This document shows, in pieces, positions 1 to 7,790 of a DNA stretch of 15,946 nucleotides (positions are counted from its first letter, which is position 1; each line of letters starts with the position of its first letter). Source of the stretch: CAYUWH01 sp964448615 (GTDB taxonomy: Bacteria; Patescibacteriota; Gracilibacteria; Peribacterales; Peribacteraceae). The notes beneath the pieces are model-generated. The model was not told the DNA's origin. It was given only the letters and a program-made list of their open reading frames with translations, and made no database searches. The stretch is from positions 1 to 15,946 of the forward strand of contig CAYUWH010000031.1 in the NCBI GenBank assembly GCA_964448615.1. Reading direction: 5' to 3'. The translations under genes were made by a program, and so were the position numbers.

Positions 1-394
1 CTCGCTTCCAATCCGGCGTCGTCATCTCCAGAGCGGAAGACGCACCGTCCATCACACTCAGAGACACGACTAACTCCAAGTCCGTCGGTGTGCACACCGG
101 TTCCGGTTCTCCGGAAGGCATTGTCACGGCAGGACCAGGCTCCCTCTACTCTGACAACTTCGGCGGTCGTATCTACAAAAAGAATTCTGGCAACGGAAAC
201 ACAGGCTGGACCGAGATGATCTCCGGATCCGGCTCTGTGCATATGGCGAAGATGGTGAGAAATGCCGTCCAGTCATTGCCAAACGGTGTCATTCGTAAAG
301 TTTATTTAGATACCGAAGAATTCGATGTGGGTGATATCGCCAATGTGACACCTGGTTCCAGCGGATCCGGACGCATCACGATTAAGAAAGCTGG
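1..394 (+). repeat. 394-bp exact direct repeat, copy 1 (within giant CDS)
   Basis: This block is identical base for base to positions 1363-1756 (offset 1362). It encodes the end of a beta-repeat segment plus the N-terminal half of a C1q-like module, ending at IKKAG. Identity stops abruptly at base 395. The left edge is cut by the window, so the true repeat may be longer. Confidence 0.97.
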
Positions 395-3300
395 TGTATA
401 TTTTGTGACCGGTCAGTGGAGAGTACTTACATCGGGAAACAATGTGACAATCATGGTCTATAAAAATGGAGCCCTGTTGTCCTACGGAATGCAAATAATC
501 ACCACCGCCGGGACACGCATGGTAGGTATATCGGATATGTTTCAGCTTGTTGCAGGCGACTATTTAGAAATGTACGTCTATCAAGATACAGGTTCTGCCT
601 TTAATACGGATACGGCTGCATCTCTCCGGCCCCGCCTCTCCGTCGTCCAACTCCAAGACAACCAAGGCTCCAACTTCTGGACTCAGTCAGGATCCAATCT
701 TTACAACAACAATTCTGGCAACATCGGCATCGGAGCCGGCACCACGCCTCGCACCAAACTCGAAGTCTTCGGCGCCATCTCCGGCGCATCCCTTGCGGTG
801 TCCAATAATCTCTCGCTCTCCGGTTCGCTCATCGCGAAGGGCAATATCTCCACAAAGGGAACGCTCTCCGGCGCAGCCCTCAAGATCATGCAGAATGCCT
901 CGATCTCTGGTTCACTCATCACACAAGGAAACATCACCACCAAAGGAACCCTCTCCGGCAACGTTCTTAAGATCATGAAGAACGCTTCCATTTCCGGAGC
1001 ACTCATTCTCGAAGGGGCTCTCACCGGTTCCACCATCGCTGGCTTCGGTCTCCCAAGCGGCGGTTGCTCTGCCGCTTCCTCCAAACTCCTCTGGGATGTG
1101 GCCACCGGCCGCTTCTCCTGTGGCACCGATCTCAACACCGGAGGCAACGGAACATCCTTCGGCTCCGGCAACGTCTTCACCATCGGTGATGCGCGCTACG
1201 TGAATCAATCCGGAGACACCATGACCGGTGCCCTTGCGATCAACATCACGAACGGCACGCTCGGTTCCATTGGTCTCCGAGTGCTCAACACCTTCTCCGG
1301 TGCCATCGTTCATGCCGAGAAAGATCTCACCTCATCCGGAACCCTCAATATCAAAGGCTCTGCTCGCTTCCAATCCGGCGTCGTCATCTCCAGAGCGGAA
1401 GACGCACCGTCCATCACACTCAGAGACACGACTAACTCCAAGTCCGTCGGTGTGCACACCGGTTCCGGTTCTCCGGAAGGCATTGTCACGGCAGGACCAG
1501 GCTCCCTCTACTCTGACAACTTCGGCGGTCGTATCTACAAAAAGAATTCTGGCAACGGAAACACAGGCTGGACCGAGATGATCTCCGGATCCGGCTCTGT
1601 GCATATGGCGAAGATGGTGAGAAATGCCGTCCAGTCATTGCCAAACGGTGTCATTCGTAAAGTTTATTTAGATACCGAAGAATTCGATGTGGGTGATATC
1701 GCCAATGTGACACCTGGTTCCAGCGGATCCGGACGCATCACGATTAAGAAAGCTGGGAAGTATATGATCACTGCGTCCTGGTGGACGGATGCAGTGATTG
1801 ATGATGGAGAATATATGGTCACCTACATCTATAAAAATGGTGCACCCGTTGGGCAACACAACGTCTACTCATCCGCGGTCAATCAATACAAATACGGAGT
1901 ACTCACGGATGTGTTCGATTTGGTGCCTGGTGATTATATAGAAATGTACGTCACCCATAATGAGGGCGCCTCGATCAACACTATCACGACATCGTTTTTG
2001 ACGCCCCGCCTCTCCGTCGTCCAACTCCAAGACAACCAAGGCAGCAACTTCTGGACGATGTCCGGCAGCAATCTCTACAACAATAATGCGTCCAACGTCG
2101 GCATCGGCACCACGCGTCCCAATGCCAAGCTCACCGTTTCGGGGGCGCTTATCGTTCATACGAACGGCGCACTCATTGCCGCTGCCAAGACCGGCATCGC
2201 CTTGGAAACGTTCGGTACCATTTCCGGTTCCGCCCTCAGGATTTCCAACAATGCGTCCGTTTCCGGTTCTCTCATCGTCAAAGGAAACATTGCCACCAAA
2301 GGAACATTCTCGGGTGCCGCTCTTACCATCATGGCTGGCAACAGCTACTTGCTTGGCAATGTCGGCATTGGCACATCCGCTACGCCAGATACGAAGCTCG
2401 AAGTCGTTGGTACCATCTCCGGTTCCGTCGTCTACGGCAAAAATTCCCTGCGATCGTCGGGTACGCTTGTGTGGGAGGGGGCCGCTTCCGGAGCGTCGCT
2501 CTATGTCGGCACTTCTTTGAGAGGTTTGGGTCTTACGGATTGTGACGATGCTACCAGCTCCAAGCTGCTCTGGGATACCACGAGCGGAAGATTCTCCTGC
2601 GGAACGGATCAAGACAGCGGAGGCGTTGGATCTGCTTCCAATTTTGACGATGTCTACGACGAATCCGTTAGTGACTTGAATCTCGACATGGAGATCGACA
2701 ACGGCACGCTTGCCTTTGATCTTAACTCCACCTACGACTTTGTGATCAAGGACAACGGCAGCGCCATGGTGACGTTCGGCAATGATGGCAAGACGACCTT
2801 CGCGGGTACGGCCGAGTTCGATAATACCGTCTACTTCGATGGAAATATTGATTCTAACAATGCTCAGATCATCATCGCCAAGCCCCTCAACATCGGCGGC
2901 ATCACGGGTGCTTCCTACAACGCCATCTCCGATATCAATAGTGCCACACATGGTGCTATTGATTCCGATAATGATCTCTTCATCGAAGGGTCGCTGGAAA
3001 TCGACGGATCGGTCTATATCGATGGCACTCTCTATACGGACAGTCTCCAGAGCGAAATGAACTCCTACATCGTTCTCAACGATGTCTTCAACGTCGGTGG
3101 CATCACGGGTACTTCCTACAATGCCATCTCCGATTCCGGCACGGCCTCCAACGCCTCCACCGACAATGACCTCTACATCGAAGACATTCTGGAAGTGGAT
3201 GGCAGCGTCTATCTTGATGGAACGACTTACATCAATAGCGCGCTGGATTCATCTAACTCTTACATCGTCCTCAACAAACCTGTCAACATCGGCGGTCTGA

Positions 3301-6300
3301 CTGGCGTATCGTACAATGCTCTTTCCGATGGAAGCTATGCCAGTACCGCTGATATCAGCACCGATAATGATCTCTTCATAGAGGGGGCGCTTGAAGTGGA
3401 CGGTACGGCGTATTTTGATGGCGCACTGGACTCGAACAATTCCTACATCGTCTTCAACAAATCTTTCAACGTCGGCGGCCTGACCGGCGTCTCGTACAAC
3501 TCCATCGCCGATCTCAATGCCAGCGGCCATGCTTCCACCGACAATGACCTCTACATCGAAGACATTCTGGAAGTGGATGGCGCGGTGTATCTCGATAGCA
3601 GCAGCATTACGCTCACCAGTTTCCAGAATTGCACTGCGCTCGAGACAGACAGCATGGGCGTGCTCCAGTGTGGTTCGGATGATACGGGAGTTGGATCGGG
3701 CCTCTCGTATGCCGATGCCGAAGGGATCTTCGTCAACCAAGGCGGCGACACGATGACCGGTGCCCTTATTATTGACATTAGAGACGGCACCCTGGGATCC
3801 ATCGGTCTCAAGATCGTCAACACCCTCACCGGTGCGATCATCCATGCGGAGAAAGCACTTACCTCTTCGGGAGTCATTGTCTTGGAATCCACAGCAGCAA
3901 TAGGCTCTGGTGCACTCACGGTTATACAGAGAGCAGAATTCGGTACCGGTGCTTATCTCACTGCTTCAGGCGCGCCATTGCTCGTGCTCGATAGTTACAG
4001 CTATAACGCTCAGTCTGCAGCACTTGCATTCGGGTATCAGGGAAATTTCAATGTTCGTCTCTGGAAGTCCGCTGCTTCGACTCTTTCCCTTTCCGGCAAT
4101 CTCCTCCCCGGTCTTGATCGCGCGTTCTCGCTTGGTTCCGATACGATGCGCTGGAAGGACCTCTACTTGTCCGGCTCATCGCTGCATATCGGCAGTACGA
4201 CGCAAGAGGGAAGAATCGGCTACAAGACGAACGGTTTTGAAGGATTGCAATTCTTCGGCTCCGGCGCCGCCACGAGCCCCGCGATGCTGATCTCTTCCGG
4301 TGGACTGGTAGGAATCGGGACAGCGACGCCAAACTCGCCGTTGCACATCGTGACAGCAGGCAGGCTGGCGCAATTTATCTTGCACAATCCTGCGGGAACG
4401 GCAGATCAAGTGATTTCCTTCGCAGGAAACGATACGCAGTGGAATATCGGCCAGGATGAATCGGACTCCGGCAAGTTGAAGTTTTCCACGAACGGCAACG
4501 GCGATGTCGGCCTGTCCACCCTGATGACAATGACGAGCACGCAAGTCGGCATTGGAACAGCCGATCCTGGCGCAGAATTGAACGTCACTACCACCGATGC
4601 CGGGAGCGCGGATATGGTGTTGGATAGCGAAACCGATAGCTCATCCAATATCTATTTCCGGGAAGGTACGACCTTTAAATGGGTGTTCAACTCCAATCAT
4701 TCAAACGACCGTTTTCATCTCTTGGATAGCGATGCCTCCCATGGTGTGTATATCGACCCAAACACGACCAGCTGGGCGGCCGCTTCCGATGAGCGATTGA
4801 AAGAGAATGTGCAAGGCTTGTCGGTTCTCGACAGGATCGACGGCTTCCGCGCCGTAGGCTTCGATTGGATCTCGACTGGCACGCATGACATCGGCGTCAT
4901 TGCCCAAGAGCTCTACCAACTCTTCCCGGAGATCGTCATCAAGGGAAGTGAGACGGGGTCCGTTCTCTCCATGACTGATCCAAACGCCTGGGGAGTGATG
5001 TACGACAAGATGGGCGTGTTGGCACTCCAAGGTGTCAAAGAACTCAGCGAGAAGGTGGATGTACTCGAACAAGGCCAATTCTCCTCCGGCATTACCCTTT
5101 CGCTTGATACGCAAAACGGTTCCCAAAACGCCTTTACCCTGCTTTCGAACGTCGGCTCTTCCGGCAACACCGTGTTGCGCATCAATGCCTCCGGCGCGGT
5201 GTTCACCGATGCGACGTTCAACTCCGCCGGCGCGGATTACGCCGAATGGTTCTACACGACGGACAAGAATCTGAAATCCGGAGAGGTCATCTGTATTAAT
5301 CCTGCCAAATCCAACACCGTGATGCGCTGCACGCGCGACGGTGATAGCAACGTGATGGGTATCGTCTCCACGAATCCTTCCTTCGTTGGTAACGTGATCT
5401 CCGGGGCCCAGGGATTGCCGGTGCCGGGCACGGTGCTCGTGGGTCTCATCGGTCAGGTGCCCGCGCGCGTCATGGTCCAATCCGGTTCCGCAATTCTTCC
5501 GGGCGATGCACTCACTGCTGCTGCCACTCCTGGCTTTGCACGCAAGGCGAATCCCGGAGAATCCACGGTCGGTGTAGCGCTCGAGCCGTACAATGGCACG
5601 CAGAAATCCAACGTCATCAACGTGTTGATCTCGCGCCGCAACCAATCACTCGCCGTCGAACAGATCGATGAAAAAGTCTTGCAGACGATCAAAGACATGG
5701 CGATCGAAGACGATATTAAACAGATAGTCACGGCAACGCTCGATTCCTTGAATGTGAATGGCCAGATCGCCGAGGAAGTCGAGCGCCAACTGAATATCAT
5801 TAACTTGGAACAGCGTATTGCGGCGCTCGAACAGAAGTTGAATGCGACGGGCGCGGTCGTTGCGCCGATGCCGGTCGCCACGCAGGGCGGCGGCGCATAC
5901 TGGCCGCTGAATGCAGAGCAGTTCACGTTCAGCGGATCGCTCACGATTCTCCAGCATCTTGCGGCTTCCTCTCTCACCGTCGACAAGCTTTCCGCCAGCG
6001 AAGCGCGCATCGGCGGAAACCTGCACCTCGAAGGAGCGCTCGTCGCGCATTCCATCTTCACGCCGGGCACGATGATGATCGATGGCGCGCTGACGGCGGG
6101 TTCCGGATCCATGATCGACGGCTTGCTGACGGTGAACGGAGATCTGATGCTCGGCGGCAGATTGATCCTCGCATCGGGTTCCAGCCTCACGCTGCCGGAT
6201 CTGCTCGTGCAGAACGCGTTGCGCGTAGTAGGGGATATCACCATCGAAGGTATGGCGCACTTCCTCAAGGATGTAAACGTCCGTGGCGAGCTGATCGTCT

Positions 6301-7079
6301 CCGGCCGCCAGGCAGGCTTCGCGGTGATTCCTGTCACGGGAACTTCCGTGACGGTGCTCTTTGGAACCGGCTTCGCGGCACAGCCCGTGGTGACGGCCTC
6401 ACCGGACTTCCCGACGCTCTATGCCGTGACCAAAGCATCCAGCACGGGCTTCACGATTTTCTTGGCGGCACCTGCCTCTCAAAAGATCACCTTCTCTTGG
6501 TTGGCGCTCTCCACCGAAATGCCGGTGACGACAGGGGATGATGAAAACATCATCGCATTCCCGATCGATGCATACGGCATTCCGCTCTCCAGCAATGCAA
6601 TTTGGAATGATTGTATCCGCAACATCACCCCGCTCGATGCCACCGGTCAGCCTTACAACTGTAACCGCTATCACGAGAAGCATATTTGGACTCACCCCGA
6701 TCTCATGATCGAATTCGATTGGAACACGCTCATGACGCCGCCGGTTTTGACCTTGCCTGAAGGGTATAGGGCGATGGTGCAGGTCGACTCTCCCGGTAGC
6801 GGACCTTACGTAAGGTCCGCTACAAGTTCTGCAGATTCTTCCCTGTCCGTTTCTTCAGAGAGCGATTCCACGTCAAGTCTCTCGTATAGCAGCGATATGT
6901 TCGGCAGCGGAGCTTACGTAAGCTCCGCTGCGTCCTCTTCGGCTTCCTCCGACCTGAGTTCCTCTGAAATCTCCTCCGCAAGCTCAGAAATTTCTTCCTC
7001 TGACTTCTCCGAAGTCTCTCCAGAGCCCTCTTCCTCTGAAGAAAGTTCTTCCAGCAGCGACATTTCCTCTGAATCCTAA
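3..7079 (+). CDS. Giant modular surface/tail-fibre-like protein with internal S74 chaperone domain (5' partial)
   Basis: The frame is open from base 3, so the gene starts before the window; 2358 codons are visible (residue n here = codon start/3). Order seen: five GIGT-type beta repeats (about 240, 698, 786, 1435, 1514); two C1q/TNF-like modules (about 80-217 and 534-677); two fibre-type TMTGAL motifs (about 405 and 1250); four 61-67-residue repeats (about 937-1200); a peptidase S74 domain starting SDERLKENV with Ser1595 and Lys1600, the usual Ser-Lys pair spaced by five, then GVIAQELYQLFPEIV; a peptidase G2-like domain (about 1744-1880; ADYAEWF, VMGIVSTNPSFVGN); a coiled coil (about 1885-1950); more beta repeats; a beta-sandwich (about 2105-2170); and an acidic Ser-rich tail (2263-2358). 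S74 domains act as trimerisation chaperones in phage fibres and cut themselves off. Here the domain is internal. No C-terminal anchor is visible. A trimeric cell-surface fibre is inferred; a prophage origin is less likely because no phage genes are nearby. Confidence 0.9.
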   Translation, partial: RFQSGVVISRAEDAPSITLRDTTNSKSVGVHTGSGSPEGIVTAGPGSLYSDNFGGRIYKKNSGNGNTGWTEMISGSGSVHMAKMVRNAVQSLPNGVIRKVYLDTEEFDVGDIANVTPGSSGSGRITIKKAGVYFVTGQWRVLTSGNNVTIMVYKNGALLSYGMQIITTAGTRMVGISDMFQLVAGDYLEMYVYQDTGSAFNTDTAASLRPRLSVVQLQDNQGSNFWTQSGSNLYNNNSGNIGIGAGTTPRTKLEVFGAISGASLAVSNNLSLSGSLIAKGNISTKGTLSGAALKIMQNASISGSLITQGNITTKGTLSGNVLKIMKNASISGALILEGALTGSTIAGFGLPSGGCSAASSKLLWDVATGRFSCGTDLNTGGNGTSFGSGNVFTIGDARYVNQSGDTMTGALAINITNGTLGSIGLRVLNTFSGAIVHAEKDLTSSGTLNIKGSARFQSGVVISRAEDAPSITLRDTTNSKSVGVHTGSGSPEGIVTAGPGSLYSDNFGGRIYKKNSGNGNTGWTEMISGSGSVHMAKMVRNAVQSLPNGVIRKVYLDTEEFDVGDIANVTPGSSGSGRITIKKAGKYMITASWWTDAVIDDGEYMVTYIYKNGAPVGQHNVYSSAVNQYKYGVLTDVFDLVPGDYIEMYVTHNEGASINTITTSFLTPRLSVVQLQDNQGSNFWTMSGSNLYNNNASNVGIGTTRPNAKLTVSGALIVHTNGALIAAAKTGIALETFGTISGSALRISNNASVSGSLIVKGNIATKGTFSGAALTIMAGNSYLLGNVGIGTSATPDTKLEVVGTISGSVVYGKNSLRSSGTLVWEGAASGASLYVGTSLRGLGLTDCDDATSSKLLWDTTSGRFSCGTDQDSGGVGSASNFDDVYDESVSDLNLDMEIDNGTLAFDLNSTYDFVIKDNGSAMVTFGNDGKTTFAGTAEFDNTVYFDGNIDSNNAQIIIAKPLNIGGITGASYNAISDINSATHGAIDSDNDLFIEGSLEIDGSVYIDGTLYTDSLQSEMNSYIVLNDVFNVGGITGTSYNAISDSGTASNASTDNDLYIEDILEVDGSVYLDGTTYINSALDSSNSYIVLNKPVNIGGLTGVSYNALSDGSYASTADISTDNDLFIEGALEVDGTAYFDGALDSNNSYIVFNKSFNVGGLTGVSYNSIADLNASGHASTDNDLYIEDILEVDGAVYLDSSSITLTSFQNCTALETDSMGVLQCGSDDTGVGSGLSYADAEGIFVNQGGDTMTGALIIDIRDGTLGSIGLKIVNTLTGAIIHAEKALTSSGVIVLESTAAIGSGALTVIQRAEFGTGAYLTASGAPLLVLDSYSYNAQSAALAFGYQGNFNVRLWKSAASTLSLSGNLLPGLDRAFSLGSDTMRWKDLYLSGSSLHIGSTTQEGRIGYKTNGFEGLQFFGSGAATSPAMLISSGGLVGIGTATPNSPLHIVTAGRLAQFILHNPAGTADQVISFAGNDTQWNIGQDESDSGKLKFSTNGNGDVGLSTLMTMTSTQVGIGTADPGAELNVTTTDAGSADMVLDSETDSSSNIYFREGTTFKWVFNSNHSNDRFHLLDSDASHGVYIDPNTTSWAAASDERLKENVQGLSVLDRIDGFRAVGFDWISTGTHDIGVIAQELYQLFPEIVIKGSETGSVLSMTDPNAWGVMYDKMGVLALQGVKELSEKVDVLEQGQFSSGITLSLDTQNGSQNAFTLLSNVGSSGNTVLRINASGAVFTDATFNSAGADYAEWFYTTDKNLKSGEVICINPAKSNTVMRCTRDGDSNVMGIVSTNPSFVGNVISGAQGLPVPGTVLVGLIGQVPARVMVQSGSAILPGDALTAAATPGFARKANPGESTVGVALEPYNGTQKSNVINVLISRRNQSLAVEQIDEKVLQTIKDMAIEDDIKQIVTATLDSLNVNGQIAEEVERQLNIINLEQRIAALEQKLNATGAVVAPMPVATQGGGAYWPLNAEQFTFSGSLTILQHLAASSLTVDKLSASEARIGGNLHLEGALVAHSIFTPGTMMIDGALTAGSGSMIDGLLTVNGDLMLGGRLILASGSSLTLPDLLVQNALRVVGDITIEGMAHFLKDVNVRGELIVSGRQAGFAVIPVTGTSVTVLFGTGFAAQPVVTASPDFPTLYAVTKASSTGFTIFLAAPASQKITFSWLALSTEMPVTTGDDENIIAFPIDAYGIPLSSNAIWNDCIRNITPLDATGQPYNCNRYHEKHIWTHPDLMIEFDWNTLMTPPVLTLPEGYRAMVQVDSPGSGPYVRSATSSADSSLSVSSESDSTSSLSYSSDMFGSGAYVSSAASSSASSDLSSSEISSASSEISSSDFSEVSPEPSSSEESSSSSDISSES
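816..989 (+). repeat. Tandem 87-bp (29-aa) repeats in giant CDS
   Basis: Two successive units of 29 residues (816-902 and 903-989), each built as SGSLI..GNI.TKGTLSG..LKIM.NAS, followed by a partial third unit (ISGALILEG). A related copy encoding SGSLIVKGNIATKGTFSG lies near 2265-2320. They look like beta-solenoid or fibre shaft repeats. Confidence 0.8.
1363..1756 (+). repeat. 394-bp exact direct repeat, copy 2 (within giant CDS)
   Basis: Second copy of the block at 1-394. After 1756 the two copies diverge strongly at DNA and protein level for about 230-250 bp. They become near-identical again at the segment encoding PRLSVVQLQDNQGS (about 1 kb of other repeats separates the modules). The in-frame exchange of the second half of the module suggests recombination or gene conversion between copies. 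Confidence 0.97.
2811..3600 (+). repeat. Four degenerate tandem repeats of 61-67 residues
   Basis: The motif N(I/V)GG(I/L)TG.SYN starts at 2889, 3090, 3285 and 3468, giving periods of 201, 195 and 183 bp. Each unit also carries DNDL(F/Y)IE..LE(V/I)DG..Y(L/F/I)DG and NSYIV(L/F)N. The changing period shows whole-codon insertions and deletions between motifs. This is a fibre-shaft-like part of the giant protein. Confidence 0.85.
6796..6823. repeat. 28-bp perfect palindrome 1 inside coding sequence
   Basis: Left arm GTAGCGGACCTTAC is followed without a spacer by its exact reverse complement. In frame it encodes GSGPYVRSAT at the start of the Ser-rich tail. It pairs with a second palindrome 108 bp (36 codons) downstream. 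The core is TTACGTAA. RNA from it would form a long hairpin, or DNA a cruciform. Confidence 0.97.
6904..6931. repeat. 28-bp perfect palindrome 2 inside coding sequence
   Basis: Left arm GCAGCGGAGCTTAC is followed without a spacer by its exact reverse complement. It encodes GSGAYVSSAA. It differs from palindrome 1 at two arm positions (2 and 9), and both changes are matched on the opposite arm, so each copy stays perfectly symmetrical at the same 28-bp length. Confidence 0.97.
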
Positions 7080-7145
7080 AGCGGAAGATGCCATTGCCAA
7101 AGTGAAGAGAGTGTGTGGAGTATTCTTGCGATGGCATCTTGCTTT
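7078..7145 (+). other. Long inverted repeat spanning the stop of the giant gene
   Basis: AGATGCCAT at 7086-7094 pairs perfectly with ATGGCATCT at 7131-7139, with a 36-nt loop. An outer AAAGC (7078-7082, overlapping the TAA stop) pairs with GCTTT (7141-7145) across a small bulge. There is no run of T directly after it, so it is not a classic intrinsic terminator. It may end transcription weakly or protect the 3' end of the giant mRNA. Confidence 0.5.
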
Positions 7146-7189
7146 GCATAGGCTGCAAGGGCACTTCGTTGTTTCCTTCCTCATTCCCC

Positions 7190-7693
7190 ATGAGTACGTT
7201 CTCCCTCCGCCCCGGCAAGTCTTCGATGGTGATCCCCGTTGTCATCGTCGCCCTGGTATTGCTCGTCGTATTCCTTGATGCCAGAAGGAGATCCGCGGAA
7301 AATCGCTTGCAGGAATTGTCCGTGCAGATGGGACAAGTGCAAGGAGGGGACGCGCAGCAGAACCGCGAGAAGGCGCAGGCGATCGTTGCCGAAGTGAGTG
7401 AATTGATGAAGGTGGAAACCACGCCGGAGCCGACGGTTGCGACGATTGTCGATGTCGAAAAACTTCGCCAGTCGAACCCGTTCTATAACAAGGCCGAGAA
7501 CGGGGATTACTTGATCGTCACCCAGACGAGGGCAATTTTGTACTCTCAGAAGGAAAAGAAGATCCTCGATGTGGTGCCCGTGCAGATCGATCAGACGCCG
7601 ACGGCACAGCAGAGCAGCTCCGCGAAGTCGGTGGCAGCCGCCAAGAAGCCCGCCGCCACAACTGCGACGTCATCGGCGCAAAGTTCCCTTTGA
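7190..7693 (+). CDS. Small single-pass membrane protein upstream of ftsH
   Basis: The 167-aa protein starts at MSTFSLRPGK; an in-frame ATG at 7115 would add 25 residues overlapping the inverted repeat and lacking membrane-protein character, so the later ATG is preferred. No clear Shine-Dalgarno site is visible. Seen: a transmembrane helix at about residues 13-29, a charged Gln/Glu-rich stretch (about 30-75) likely to be helical or coiled coil, a compact conserved-looking core at 90-131 (NPFYNKAENGDYLIVTQT, then AILYS and KILDVVPV), and a low-complexity Ala/Ser/Thr/Lys tail. The core resembles membrane-anchored proteins of unknown function that I associate with CPR genomes; I cannot name the family. 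It sits about 100 bp before ftsH, with a promoter between them, so co-transcription is possible but not required. Confidence 0.8.
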   Translation: MSTFSLRPGKSSMVIPVVIVALVLLVVFLDARRRSAENRLQELSVQMGQVQGGDAQQNREKAQAIVAEVSELMKVETTPEPTVATIVDVEKLRQSNPFYNKAENGDYLIVTQTRAILYSQKEKKILDVVPVQIDQTPTAQQSSSAKSVAAAKKPAATTATSSAQSSL

Positions 7694-7734
7694 TCCTGTC
7701 AGGCAACATTGCCTTGTAATACTCACCTTTTCCC

Positions 7735-7763
7735 GTGACGCGAATCGCCGATCGCGGTACAAT
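7735..7763 (+). promoter_or_regulatory. Putative sigma-70-type promoter of ftsH
   Basis: A -35-like GTGACG (7735-7740) and a -10 TACAAT (7758-7763) are separated by 17 bp. This would start transcription near 7770, about 20 nt before the ftsH ATG. Hexamer matches are 4/6 and 5/6 to consensus. Confidence 0.55.
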
Positions 7764-7790
7764 GGGGTACTGTTTTTATAACCAAGCATT

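Noticed and set aside
1869..2951. 360-aa open frame on the minus strand inside the giant gene
   Set aside because: It is a shadow of the repetitive GC-rich plus-strand gene; composition is rich in Arg/Gly/Asp without any domain pattern, and the plus frame is clearly coding.
1..4000. Tandem and direct repeats as a CRISPR array or prophage signature
   Set aside because: Repeats are in frame, vary in period and encode beta-repeat protein; there are no unique spacers, cas genes or phage structural genes.
4701..5645. 314-aa minus-strand open frame across the S74 region
   Set aside because: It is antisense to the S74 and G2-like domains and has low-quality His/Arg/Gly-rich translation.
6334..6353. 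Inverted repeat GTCACGG-GAACTT-CCGTGAC in the giant gene
   Set aside because: A single 7-bp-arm inverted repeat in a long coding sequence is expected by chance and has no second copy, unlike the 28-bp palindromes.
7701..7715. Small hairpin AGGCA-ACAT-TGCCT after the 167-aa gene as a terminator
   Set aside because: The stem is only 5 bp and the nearest T run is over 10 nt away; too weak to list as a terminator.
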